Part shown: positions 30,034 to 39,600 of the stretch, one piece after another
How positions within the stretch are numbered: the stretch's first letter is position 1
How the letters are laid out: every line of letters begins with the position of its first letter
Assembly: GCA_018780645.1 (NCBI GenBank)
Contig: JADMJJ010000018.1
Span: 62,001-126,000, forward strand
Length of the DNA: 64,000 nt
Source of the DNA: Burkholderiaceae bacterium
GTDB lineage: Bacteria; Pseudomonadota; Gammaproteobacteria; Burkholderiales; Burkholderiaceae_C
Direction: 5' to 3'
Translations under genes and position numbers: made by a program
Notes under the pieces: generated by a model
What the model was told of the DNA's origin: nothing
Databases searched by the model: none
What the model saw: the letters and a program-made list of their open reading frames with translations, nothing else

Positions 30034-30064
30034 AGCGATCGGCTTGGGAACGGCCCTGCGCCGC

Positions 30065-31030
30065 TCATTTGGCGTCGTTCCCGGCAATGATGGACATCAC
30101 GGCCATGCGCACGGCAATGCCGAAGGTCACCTGGGGCAGGATCACGCTCTGCTTGCCGTCAGCAACATCGGAGGCGATCTCGACGCCGCGGTTGATCGGG
30201 CCCGGGTGCATGACGATGGCGTCGGGCTTGGCCAGCTGCAGCTTCTCCGGCGTGAGGCCGAAGTTCTTGAAGAACTCGCCGGCGCTGGGCAGCATCGCGC
30301 CATTCATCCGCTCGTTCTGCAGGCGCAGCATGATGATCACGTCGGCGCCGCGTATGCCTTCGGCCATGTCGTGGCAGACGCGCACGCCCATCTCGCGCAG
30401 ATCGCCGGGCACCAGGGTCTTGGGGCCGACGGCGCGGATCTCGGGCACACCCAGGGTGGTCAGCGCATGGATGTCGCTGCGCGCCACGCGCGAGTGGACG
30501 ATGTCGCCGACGATGGCCACCGTCAGATTGCGGAAGTCCTTCTTGAAGTGCCGGATCGTGTACATGTCCAGCAGGCCCTGCGTCGGATGCGCATGGCGGC
30601 CGTCGCCGGCATTGACCACATGCACGTGCGGCGCGCAGTGCTGGGCGATCAGATAGGGCGCACCGCTCTCGCTATGGCGCACGACGAACATATCGGCATG
30701 CATGGCGCTGAGGTTGGCGATGGTGTCCAGCAGGGTCTCGCCCTTGGCCGTGCTGGACCGCGCGATGTCCAGGTTGATGACGTCGGCGCTGAGGCGCTTG
30801 GCGGCAATCTCGAAGGTGGTGCGGGTGCGCGTGCTGTTCTCGAAGAACAGATTGAACACCGACTTGCCGCGCAGCAGCGGCACCTTCTTCACATCGCGGT
30901 CGTTGACCGACAAGAAGCTGCCGGCGGTGTCCAGGATGTGGTGTATCACCGATTGAGGCAGGCCCTCGATGGACAGCAGATGGACCAGCTCGCCGTGGCT
31001 GTTCAGCTGGGGGTTGCGCTTATGCAGCAT
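30065..31030 (-). CDS. pyrB: Aspartate carbamoyltransferase catalytic chain
   Basis: A 321-residue transcarbamoylase of pyrimidine synthesis, joining carbamoyl phosphate and aspartate. The carbamoyl-phosphate loop is [11 protein letters not shown] (near residue 60), with HPTQGLLDM (about 145) and [13 protein letters not shown] in the aspartate domain. Its start overlaps the pyrR stop region by 11 bases. With pyrX directly downstream it is likely the PyrB partner of the PyrB-PyrX holoenzyme found in pseudomonads. No pyrI regulatory-chain gene is present here. Confidence 0.97.
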   Translation of the reverse strand: MLHKRNPQLNSHGELVHLLSIEGLPQSVIHHILDTAGSFLSVNDRDVKKVPLLRGKSVFNLFFENSTRTRTTFEIAAKRLSADVINLDIARSSTAKGETLLDTIANLSAMHADMFVVRHSESGAPYLIAQHCAPHVHVVNAGDGRHAHPTQGLLDMYTIRHFKKDFRNLTVAIVGDIVHSRVARSDIHALTTLGVPEIRAVGPKTLVPGDLREMGVRVCHDMAEGIRGADVIIMLRLQNERMNGAMLPSAGEFFKNFGLTPEKLQLAKPDAIVMHPGPINRGVEIASDVADGKQSVILPQVTFGIAVRMAVMSIIAGNDAK

Positions 31031-31532
31031 CGCCGGGCTCTCCTTTCAGGTCGAAGCTGAAGCGGCCCGAGTCGTCGCGGGCCAGGCGCAGCCGCTGCTC
31101 GCGCGGCAGCGTCATGCGCGCGGCCGAGTAGGCCGGCTCGATCGGCAGCTCGCGCCCGCCGCGGTCCACCAGCACGGCCAGGGTCACGCTGGCCGGGCGG
31201 CCGAAGTCGAACAGCTCGTTGATCACCGCCCGCGTGGTGCGGCCGGTGAACAGCACATCGTCGATCAGCAGGATGTGGCGGCCGTTGACGTCGAAGGGCA
31301 GCTTGGTGTGATCGGTGCCGCCCAGGCCCTTGGAGCCGAAGTCGTCGCGGTGCATGGTGCTGGAGATCACGCCGATGGCGCCACTCAGGCCCAGATCACG
31401 CTGCAGCCGCTCGGCCAGCCAGGCGCCACCGGACCAGATGCCGACCAGGGCCGTGTCGGGCTTCAACAATGCCCTGACACTGCGCACCAGATCGGTGTAC
31501 AGCGCCTCGGCGTCCAAAAGAAGGGTACTCAT
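31020..31532 (-). CDS. pyrR: PyrR, pyrimidine operon regulator / uracil phosphoribosyltransferase
   Basis: The 170-residue protein has the type-I phosphoribosyltransferase PRPP loop [17 protein letters not shown] near residue 95. The length and its place before pyrB identify it as PyrR. In Firmicutes PyrR binds pyr mRNA; in Gram-negative operons its RNA-binding role is less clear and it may act mainly as a uracil phosphoribosyltransferase. It overlaps ruvX by four bases and pyrB by 11. Confidence 0.93.
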   Translation of the reverse strand: MSTLLLDAEALYTDLVRSVRALLKPDTALVGIWSGGAWLAERLQRDLGLSGAIGVISSTMHRDDFGSKGLGGTDHTKLPFDVNGRHILLIDDVLFTGRTTRAVINELFDFGRPASVTLAVLVDRGGRELPIEPAYSAARMTLPREQRLRLARDDSGRFSFDLKGEPGDAA

Positions 31533-31912
31533 TTCAAAGCCCTGAAGAATTGTTCAAGAATCAGTGCGGCCGACGCCGCGTCCACGTCCGACGCCCCCAT
31601 CGCATGGGCCTCGGTGGTCGTGTAGCGCTCATCCACCTCGTGGACGGTCAGGCCGTAGCGGCCCTGCAGCTGGCGGGCGAACTTCTTCGCCCTGGCCGTC
31701 ATCTCGTGCGGTGCGCCGTCCGGGTGGCAGGGCACGCCGACGACCAGCGCGTCGGGCTTCCATTCCTCTATCAGCTTGGCAATGGCGGCAAAGCGGGCGT
31801 CGCCCTCCAGCGCGATCGTGCGCAGCGGGGTGGCCAGGTGCATCAGCGTGTTGCCTGAGGCCACTCCAACGCGTTTCGTGCCGAAGTCAAAAGCCAGGAA
31901 GGAGGCCGTCAT
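31529..31912 (-). CDS. ruvX: Putative Holliday junction resolvase / pre-16S rRNA nuclease RuvX (YqgF)
   Basis: A 127-residue RNase-H-fold protein of the YqgF family. The acidic residues are in LAFDFGTKRVGVASG and ERYTTTEAHAMG, with DALVVGVPCHPDG between. In E. coli the protein matures the 16S rRNA 5' end; it was first proposed as a Holliday junction resolvase. It overlaps algH upstream and pyrR downstream by four bases each. Confidence 0.95.
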   Translation of the reverse strand: MTASFLAFDFGTKRVGVASGNTLMHLATPLRTIALEGDARFAAIAKLIEEWKPDALVVGVPCHPDGAPHEMTARAKKFARQLQGRYGLTVHEVDERYTTTEAHAMGASDVDAASAALILEQFFRALK

Positions 31913-32499
31913 GCGTGGCCCGCCTCCTGGCTGAGCATGCGCGGGTCAATGCCCAGCAGGCGCAAGGCCTTGTCATAGCGCTCGTCGATGGGGGTGTCGA
32001 AGATGATGTCGGCGCAGTCGTCGACCGAGGCATTGATGTTCAGCCAGCCGTTGCGGCTGATCTCGTCTTCCAGCTGGCCGGCGCCCCAGCCGCTATAGCC
32101 CAGGGTGACGAGGATCTTCTTCGGGCCGGCGCCGTTGGACAGCGCCTCCAGCACATCGCGGCTGGTGGTCATCTCCAGCCCGCCGGGAATGGCCATGGTG
32201 CTGCTGTAGTGGCCGCCTTCGGCGTCCAGCCGCTCGTGCAGCACAAAACCGCGCTCGGTCTGCACCGGGCCGCCGTAGAACACCGGGGTGCTGGCCAGGT
32301 CTTCCCGCTCCAGGCTCAGATCCACCTTGTCGAACAGGTTCTTCAGCTTGATGTCTATCGGTTTGTTGATCACCAGGCCCAGCGCACCCTTTTCGGTGTG
32401 CTCGCACATATAGACGACGCTGCCGGCGAAGGTTTCATCCACCATGCCCGGCATGGCGACCAGAAACTGGTTGGTGAGGTCGATCCGGTCATTTGGCAT
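31909..32499 (-). CDS. YqgE/AlgH family protein
   Basis: This 196-residue protein starts LTNQFLVAMPGMVDETF and has SVVYMCEHTEKGALGLVIN, the conserved family opening, then VFYGGPVQTERGFVLH. No catalytic motif is known. It is named for a role in alginate regulation in Pseudomonas, and it is almost always next to ruvX. It is the first gene of a minus-strand operon that runs to 25448. The divergent phrB starts 82 bases away. Confidence 0.95.
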   Translation of the reverse strand: MPNDRIDLTNQFLVAMPGMVDETFAGSVVYMCEHTEKGALGLVINKPIDIKLKNLFDKVDLSLEREDLASTPVFYGGPVQTERGFVLHERLDAEGGHYSSTMAIPGGLEMTTSRDVLEALSNGAGPKKILVTLGYSGWGAGQLEDEISRNGWLNINASVDDCADIIFDTPIDERYDKALRLLGIDPRMLSQEAGHA

Positions 32500-32580
32500 G
32501 ACGGGATTTTAGAACCTATCCAACCCGGGATATGCGGAGCTCGTAGAGGAATGACCCGGTTCCTGAGAGACACTTGCCCC

Positions 32581-34062
32581 ATGGAAACCCCTCTTTCTTC
32601 CGCCCTGGTCTGGTTTCGCCGAGATCTGCGCGTCGATGACCAGGCCGCCCTGTTCCATGCGCTGAAGGCCGCGCGCAAGGTCTGGTGCGTGTTCGTCTTC
32701 GACAGCACCATCCTGGACGCCCTGCCCCGCCAGGACCGCCGGGTCGAGTTCATCCACGACAGCGTGGCCGTGCTGGACGCCGAGCTGCGGGCGCTGGCGC
32801 TGTCGCACGGTGTCCATGACGTGGGCCTGATCGTGCGCCACGGTGCGGCGGTAGACGAGATACCGAAGCTGGCGCAACAGCTGGGCGCGGTGGCCGTCTA
32901 TGCCAATCATGACGACGAGCCCTATGCCCAGGAGCGCGACCGTCGCGTGCGTGGCGCACTGGCCGGGGCCGGCATTGCGCTGCACACCAGCAAGGACCAT
33001 GTGATCTTCGAGCGCGACGAGGTGCTGACCGAGGGCGGCCCGTCCTACCGCGTGTTCACGCCCTACAAAAACGCCTGGCTACGCAAATTGAGCCCGTTCT
33101 ACCTGCGGGCCTACCCCGTGGCCAAGTACGCCGACCATCTGGCCCACTGCCCGTCGGCGCTGGCCCGGCCGCTGCCGTCCTTGACCGATCTGGGCTTCCA
33201 GACCAGCAATCTGCATGAGCTGAAACTGCCCAGCGGCAGCACAGGTGCCCTGGAGCTGCTGGACGACTTTCTGGAGCGCATCGACGCCTACGACCATGCC
33301 CGCGACTACCCCGCCATCAAGGGCCCGAGCTATCTGAGCGTGCATCTGCGCTTCGGCACGGTATCGATACGGCGCCTCGCCCGGCTGGCCCACGAGCGGG
33401 TGGAGGCCGGCTCCAAGGGCGCGCAGACCTGGCTGTCGGAGCTGATCTGGCGCGACTTCTACCATCAGATCCTGTTTCACCACCCCCATGTCGTCGGTCA
33501 CGCGTTCAAGCGCGAGTACGACGCGATTCACTGGGAGAAGGGCAAGGCGGCCGACGCCCTCTTCAAGGCCTGGTGCGAGGGCCGCACCGGCTATCCGCTG
33601 GTGGACGCGGCGATGCTGCAGCTCAACCGCAGCGGCTATATGCACAACCGGCTGCGCATGGTCACCGCCTGCTTCCTGATCAAGGACCTGGGCATTGACT
33701 GGCGCCGCGGTGAAGCCTATTTCGCCGAGAAGCTGAACGATTTCGACCTCGCCGCCAACAACGGCGGCTGGCAATGGGCGGCCTCCACCGGCTGCGATGC
33801 CCAGCCCTATTTCCGCATCTTCAACCCGGTCACTCAGAGCGAGAAGTTCGACGCCGAAGGGCGTTTCATCAAGCGCTACCTGCCACAGCTGACCTCACTG
33901 CCGGCCAAGCTGATCCATGCGCCCTGGCTCGCGAAACCCACCGAGCTGGAGGCCTGCGGCCTGGTGCTGGGTCGGGACTACGCCACCCCCATCGTGCGCC
34001 ATGACGAGGCGCGCATCGCCACCTTGAAGCGCTACGAGGTGGTCAAGGCGAAAACGAAATAG
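32581..34062 (+). CDS. phrB: Deoxyribodipyrimidine photo-lyase
   Basis: The 493-residue class I photolyase has an N-terminal antenna-binding Rossmann domain (LVWFRRDLRVDDQAALFHAL) and the C-terminal FAD domain. WLSELIWRDFYHQILF, EGRTGYPLVDAAMLQL, YMHNRLRMVTACFLIKDL and NNGGWQWAASTGCDAQPYF are the FAD- and DNA-binding motifs with the electron-transfer tryptophans. It repairs cyclobutane pyrimidine dimers using blue light. The ATG at 32581 gives the standard N-terminus although the Shine-Dalgarno is weak. It ends three bases before the convergent chemoreceptor gene. Confidence 0.97.
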   Translation: METPLSSALVWFRRDLRVDDQAALFHALKAARKVWCVFVFDSTILDALPRQDRRVEFIHDSVAVLDAELRALALSHGVHDVGLIVRHGAAVDEIPKLAQQLGAVAVYANHDDEPYAQERDRRVRGALAGAGIALHTSKDHVIFERDEVLTEGGPSYRVFTPYKNAWLRKLSPFYLRAYPVAKYADHLAHCPSALARPLPSLTDLGFQTSNLHELKLPSGSTGALELLDDFLERIDAYDHARDYPAIKGPSYLSVHLRFGTVSIRRLARLAHERVEAGSKGAQTWLSELIWRDFYHQILFHHPHVVGHAFKREYDAIHWEKGKAADALFKAWCEGRTGYPLVDAAMLQLNRSGYMHNRLRMVTACFLIKDLGIDWRRGEAYFAEKLNDFDLAANNGGWQWAASTGCDAQPYFRIFNPVTQSEKFDAEGRFIKRYLPQLTSLPAKLIHAPWLAKPTELEACGLVLGRDYATPIVRHDEARIATLKRYEVVKAKTK

Positions 34063-34065
34063 GCA

Positions 34066-35421
34066 TCAGATCTTGTAGACGCCGCAGCCGATCAGCAGAT
34101 CGCCCGGCAGCGCCTGCACATAGGAGACCTTCTCGTTGACCGCGCCTGTCGTCGGGTTGACGGTCTGGTACTCGACCCAGCCGCCATTGCCCTGGTCGAT
34201 ACAGGCAAAGCCGTCGCGCAGCAGGCGCTCCCACTGCAGGCCCTGGACCTGGCGCAGATGGCCGCCGCGCAGGCTGGGGTTGGGGCCGAACGCGGTGAAG
34301 ATGCCCTGGCGGTTGAAGACGAAGATGTACATGTCGCGGTCGAAGAACTCGCCACTCTTGTCGGTAAAGCGGCCGACCGCGGTCTCCAGCCCGCCCCGCT
34401 TGACCAGGGCACAGGCCCGTTCGACCAGCGCCCGGGCCTCGTCGGCCGCGCCCTGACGCAGCCGTATCGAGCGCACGGCACTGGTCAGCAGCACGGTACG
34501 CTGCTCCAGTTCGCGGGCGGTATGTGCCGACTCGCTGACCATCTCGGCATTGCGCTGGGTCAGCGCATCGGCGGCATTGACGGCAGTGGCGATCTGCTCC
34601 AGGCCCCTGCACTGCTCGACGCTGTTGACGGCGATCTCGTCCACCTGGGTGGCCAGCTCGCGCACGCCGCTGACGATCTCGCTGAGCGTCTGCCCGACCT
34701 GCTCGATGCGCTTGACGCCCGTCTCGACCAACTCCGTCGATTGCGCGATCAAGGTCTTGATCTGGGCCGCTGAGGCCGCGCTGCGCTGCGCCAGGCTGCG
34801 CACCTCGCTGGCCACGACGGCGAAGCCGCGGCCCTGCTCGCCGGCACGGGCCGCCTCGACGGCGGCATTCAGTGCCAGGATATTGGTCTGGAAGGCGATG
34901 CTGTCGATGACAGCGATGATTTCGCTCATCTCGCGCGAGCTGAGCTCGATCTTGCGCACCTGGGCCACGGCATCCTGCATCAGCGCCTCGCCGGACTCGG
35001 CCACGCCGCGCATCCTCGTCGAGACCGTATTGGCCTCGCGCGCCGTCTGCGCATTGCGCTGCAGGCGGCCGTTGAGCTGCTCGACCTGGGCCGCCGCCTG
35101 CGACAGGTTCTGCGCCTGCTGCTGCGTGCGCTCGGACAGCGCGTGCGTGCCGCGGGCGAGATCGTTGCCGGCCATGGCGACGATGCTGGCGTTGTTGCGT
35201 ATCTGGGCGATGCGATTGGACAGCGAGGTGCACATCGCCGAGAAGCGGCTCAGCAGCCCGTTGCCCTGGGCATGGGCGGCCGAGCTGTGCGACAGGTCGC
35301 CCTTGTGCGCGGCGTCGAGGCCGCGGGCCAGCGCCTGATGGTCAGCCTGGCCCCGCCCGCCCGGCCACCAACGCCGCCAGGGGCTGGTCATCGCTTCGGC
35401 GGTCAGATCTTTTGCTGTCAT
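34066..35421 (-). CDS. Soluble methyl-accepting chemotaxis protein with C-terminal Cache-like sensor
   Basis: This 451-residue protein has no membrane segment. Residues about 60-330 are the chemoreceptor coiled coil, with hairpin tip SIAFQTNILALNAAVEAARAG and FAVVASEVRSLAQRSA. Residues about 335-451 look like a single Cache/PAS-like sensor (VGRFTDKSGEFFDRDMYIFV, NRQGIFTAFGPNP, WVEYQTVNPTTGAVNEK, LLIGCGVYKI). The order is therefore signalling domain first and sensor last, the reverse of normal receptors. It would signal through CheA/CheW in the cytoplasm; the ligand is unknown. No che genes are adjacent, so it works with kinases encoded elsewhere, or possibly with ChpA. Confidence 0.88.
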   Translation of the reverse strand: MTAKDLTAEAMTSPWRRWWPGGRGQADHQALARGLDAAHKGDLSHSSAAHAQGNGLLSRFSAMCTSLSNRIAQIRNNASIVAMAGNDLARGTHALSERTQQQAQNLSQAAAQVEQLNGRLQRNAQTAREANTVSTRMRGVAESGEALMQDAVAQVRKIELSSREMSEIIAVIDSIAFQTNILALNAAVEAARAGEQGRGFAVVASEVRSLAQRSAASAAQIKTLIAQSTELVETGVKRIEQVGQTLSEIVSGVRELATQVDEIAVNSVEQCRGLEQIATAVNAADALTQRNAEMVSESAHTARELEQRTVLLTSAVRSIRLRQGAADEARALVERACALVKRGGLETAVGRFTDKSGEFFDRDMYIFVFNRQGIFTAFGPNPSLRGGHLRQVQGLQWERLLRDGFACIDQGNGGWVEYQTVNPTTGAVNEKVSYVQALPGDLLIGCGVYKI

Positions 35422-35549
35422 TCTTCGCTTGTCCTTGTGCGCTGTGATGCGACGAAGCCCCGGGGGCTTGGCTCAAACGAAAATGATAAATCTAGTAATG
35501 CGGGTTTGGTATCAGGGAAAGGACGAGGGCGACCACGCTGATCGAACGA

Positions 35550-36611
35550 TCAGGAGCCCTTGCCGCTGACATACCTCGCCAGCAACCCCTTGTTCTGCAG
35601 CCCCCACTGCTGCAGCGGGTCATCCAGCCCGTCGAACACGCTGCGCAGGAAGGCCAGTGACAGTTCGCGGGTAGCCGTCTTGACCCGGGGGTTCAGCGCC
35701 ACGCCACCGGTGCCGCCGCGATCAGTGAAGATGCTGTGCGAGCCGCCCTGGAACACCGCCAGGGTCTTGCGCGGGCCGCCGGTGGCCTCATAGATGGCGA
35801 TGCGGTCGCTGGCCTCGGAGAAGTAGCCGGGCACGCGAATCACGTCCTCGGTGGCGGTGATGTGCAGGCTGGGCACGGTCACCCCGGCCAGCACCTTGGA
35901 AGGGTCGGTCTCGCCGTAGAACGGCGGGGCCGAGAGGATGATGGCCGCCTGGATGCGCTTGTCGCGGAAGTCCAGCAGTGCGCCCTTGCGCTCGACGCGC
36001 GCGCCTATCGCCAGCAGGGTGGTGTTGGCGCCATAGGAATGACCGGCGGCGATGATGCGCCTCGCATCAATCTGCTGGCCCTGGGGGCTGGCCAGGAACT
36101 GGTCCAGTGCGAAGTGCAGGTCCTGCACGCGATTGATCGCCTCGGTGTCCTGGGCCGCGCCCTGAAGCCGGCCGGGCAGGCTGAAGGGATTGCCCATCCA
36201 CAACTGGCGGTCGCTGCCGACATGCTGCAGGTGCAGGCTGGCATAGCCCTGGCTGGCCCAATAGGCGCCCAGATAGCTGTAGCCGCGCCGCGAGCCGCCG
36301 ATGCCGTGCGAGAACACGACCAGGGGCAGCTTGGCGTCTGGCGCCAGCTGGCTGGGCCAGTACAGGCGCACCGGCACCTCGCGCTGGCGGCCGTCGTCAC
36401 GCCAGTCGAACTCCTTGACCTGGTAGCTGTCCGCGGGCACGTCGGCAAGAAGCGGCGGCTGGGCCTCGGCCTGAACCTGGATACTGCTATTGCCCTGCTC
36501 GACGGACGATTGGGCCCGCACCTGGCAGATCAGCAGGCCTGTGGCAAGCAGGCCGGCGGTTGACAGCAACAGCGTTCTGCGGAGGCGGGGGTTCAGGCTC
36601 AGGGGTCGCAC
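35550..36611 (-). CDS. Exported alpha/beta hydrolase (dienelactone/PAF-acetylhydrolase-like)
   Basis: A 353-residue enzyme with a signal peptide (LLLSTAGLLATGLLICQVRAQ). The nucleophile elbow is AAGHSYGAN near residue 188, and the oxyanion-hole region is VVFSHGIGGSRRGYSY. A histidine in GGSHSIF near 295 is the probable catalytic base. The start is a GTG at 36611 preceded by GGAGTG. The gene begins three bases after the RND pump stop, so it is co-transcribed with the efflux operon. The natural substrate is unknown; an ester or lactone handled by the pump is a reasonable guess. Confidence 0.85.
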   Translation of the reverse strand: MRPLSLNPRLRRTLLLSTAGLLATGLLICQVRAQSSVEQGNSSIQVQAEAQPPLLADVPADSYQVKEFDWRDDGRQREVPVRLYWPSQLAPDAKLPLVVFSHGIGGSRRGYSYLGAYWASQGYASLHLQHVGSDRQLWMGNPFSLPGRLQGAAQDTEAINRVQDLHFALDQFLASPQGQQIDARRIIAAGHSYGANTTLLAIGARVERKGALLDFRDKRIQAAIILSAPPFYGETDPSKVLAGVTVPSLHITATEDVIRVPGYFSEASDRIAIYEATGGPRKTLAVFQGGSHSIFTDRGGTGGVALNPRVKTATRELSLAFLRSVFDGLDDPLQQWGLQNKGLLARYVSGKGS

Positions 36612-36614
36612 GAT

Positions 36615-39600
36615 TCACTCCGATCCAGGCGTGGCTGCAGCAGCTGCAACGCTAGCAGCTTTGGCGGGTTTGCGGCCGAAACGGGAAAACAAGCGGCCGA
36701 ACAAGGCCCCGGCCTTTTGCATGCCATCGTCCACATATGAGAACAGAACCGGAATCACCAAGAGGCTCAGAAAGGTCGAGGTGATCAGCCCGCCGATGAC
36801 GACGATGGCCATCGGCGCGCGAAAGCTCGGGTCGACGCCTATGCCCAGCGCGATCGGCAACATGCCCGCGCCCATCGCGATGGTGGTCATGACGATGGGC
36901 TGAGCCCGCTTGGAGGCCGCGTCCAGCAGCGCGTCGAAGCGGTTCATGCCGTGGTCGCGCCGTGCCAGCACCACATAGTCCACCAGCAGGATGGAGTTCT
37001 TGGTGGCAATGCCCATCAGCATGATCAGGCCGATCATCGACGGCATCGACAGCGCCGTGTGCGAGACGAACAGGGCCAGGAAGGCGCCCGGAATCGACAG
37101 CACCAGGGCGGCCAGGATGGTCACCGGCTGGACGAAGTCCTTGAACAGCAGCACCAGCACGAAGTAGATGCAGAGCACACCGGTCAGCATGGCCAGGCCG
37201 AAGCTGGCGAACAGCTCGGCCATGGCCTCGGCGTCGCCTATGGTGGTCTGCGTCACACCGGGCGGCAGTTTGGCCAGGCTGGGCAGGGCCAAGGCCCGCT
37301 CGGCCACCTCGCCCAAGGGCTGGCCATTGAGCTCGATCTCGAAGTTGATATTGCGCACCCGGTCATAGCGGTCGATCTCGGCCGGGCCGCTCTCCAGGCT
37401 CAGCGAGGCCACCTGGCCCAGCGCCACCGGGCCGCGGCTGCCGGGCACGGGCAGGCGCGACAGCAGGTCCAGATCCTGCCGGGCCGAGGCCGGCAGGCGC
37501 ACGACAATGGGCACCTGGCGCTGCGACAGATTCATCTTGGCCAGCGCCTGGTCGTAGTCGCCGGCGGTGGCCACACGCAGGGTGTCAGCAATCGCGGCCG
37601 TGGTCACACCCAGGTCGGCGGCGCGGGCCGCATCGGGCCGCACCACCAGCTCGGGCCGCTCCAGGCTGGAGCTGCTGGTCACCGCGCCAATGCCGGGCAG
37701 CGTGCGCAGCTCGCGCTCGACGATTGATGCATGGGCCTGCAGCGCGCCGCCGTCCTCGCCGGCCAGCACCAGCACATACTTCTCGCTGGAGGCGCCGAAG
37801 CCGACCTTGACCCGCGCGCCGGGCAGGTCCTGCAGCGCATCACGCAGCTGGCGCTCGATGTCCTGCTTGCTCATGCCCTTGCGTTCCGTGCGGTGGGTCA
37901 TGTTGAGGGTCAGCACGGCGGTGCGCACATTGCTGGCCCCGCCCATCGCGAACGGGTCGGAGCCAGCCGCGCCGCCGCCGATGGCCGTATAGACCAGCTT
38001 CACATGGGAGTTCTTCTGCACCAGCTCGCGCGCGGCCTCGGCCAGCGCCCGGGTCTCCTCGAACTTGGCGCCCGGCGGCAGGGTCAGCGTGACCTGGGTC
38101 TGACTCAGATCGTCCGGCGGGATGAAGCCGGTGGGCAGATAGGGCACCAGCGCAAACGAGCCGACGAAGAACACCAGCGCGGCGATCGAGGTCTTGATGC
38201 GGTGCTTCAGGCACCAGCGGGCCCAGCGCATATAGACCTGCATCCAGCGCGGCTCATGCTCCTTGGGCGGAATCGCGTGCAGGATGTAGGCCGCCATCAT
38301 CGGCGTCAGCAGCCGCGCCACGACCAGCGAGAAGAACACGGCGATCGCCGCCGTCCAGCCGAACTGGACGAAGAACTTGCCCGGAATGCCGCCCATGAAG
38401 GCGGTCGGCAGGAACACGGCGATCAGGGTGAAGGTGGTGGCAATCACCGCCAGGCCGATCTCGTCGGCCGCCTCCATCGCCGCCTGGTAGGGCGTCTTGC
38501 CCATGCGCAGATGGCGCATGATATTCTCGATCTCGACGATGGCGTCGTCCACCAGGATGCCCACCACCAGCGACAGCGACAGCAGAGTCACAACGTTCAG
38601 CGAGAAGCCGAGCACATACATCAGCGCGAAGGTCGGGATCGCGCTCAGCGGCAGGGCCGTGGCGGCCACAAAGGTGGCGCGCCAGTCGCGCAGAAAGAAC
38701 CAGACCACGATGATGGCCAGGATGGCGCCCTCGTAAAGCAGCAGCATCGAGCCGTCGTAGTTCTCTATCACCGGGTCGACGAAGTTGAAGGCCTCGGTGA
38801 CGACCACGTCCGGATGCTGGGTCTTCAGCCGCTCCAGCACGGCGCGCGCGCCGTCCATCACATCGACCTCGCCGGCACCGCGCGAGCGGGTGATCTCGAA
38901 GCCCACCACCGGCTTGCCATTGAGCAGGGCGGCCGAGCGCTGCTCGCCCACCGTGTCGCTGACGGAGGCCAGCTGGTCCAGGCGCACATGGCGGCCGTTC
39001 GACAGCGTGATGTCCATGCGCGCCAGCTCCTCGGAGCTGGCCACCGTCGCGATGGTGCGCACCGATTGCTCGATGCCGCCCACATCGCTGCGGCCGCCCG
39101 AGGCCTCCTGCTGGATCTGGCGCAACTGGCGCGAGACATCGGCCGCCGTGGCGCCCAGGCTCAAGAGCTTGGCCGGGTCGAGCTCGACGCGCACCTCGCG
39201 CGTCACGCCGCCGACCCGGGACACCGCGCCCACTCCCTTGACCGACAGGATCGCCTTGGCGACCTGGTTGTCAACGAACCAGGACAGGGCCTCCTCGTCC
39301 ATCTTCGGCGACTCGACCGTGTAGGTCAGGATGGGCGCGCCGGACAGATCCATCTTCGAGATCACCGGGTCGCGCAGGTCGCCGGGCAGATCGGAGCGAA
39401 CGCGCGAGACCGCGTCGCGCACATTGTCCACCGCCTCCTGCGTGGGCTTCTCGAGCTGGAACTCGACCGTGATCGTGGCCGTGCCGTCCTGCACCTTGGT
39501 GTAGATGTGCTTGACGCCCTGCAGGGTGGCGACCGAGTTCTCGATCTTGCGCGCCACCTCGGTTTCCAGCTGCGCCGGTGAGGCGCCCGGCAGCGAGGCC

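Noticed and set aside
37731-39581. Plus-strand open frame opposite the RND pump
   Set aside because: Shadow of the conserved AcrB-like gene; rich in His, Gln and Arg without motifs.
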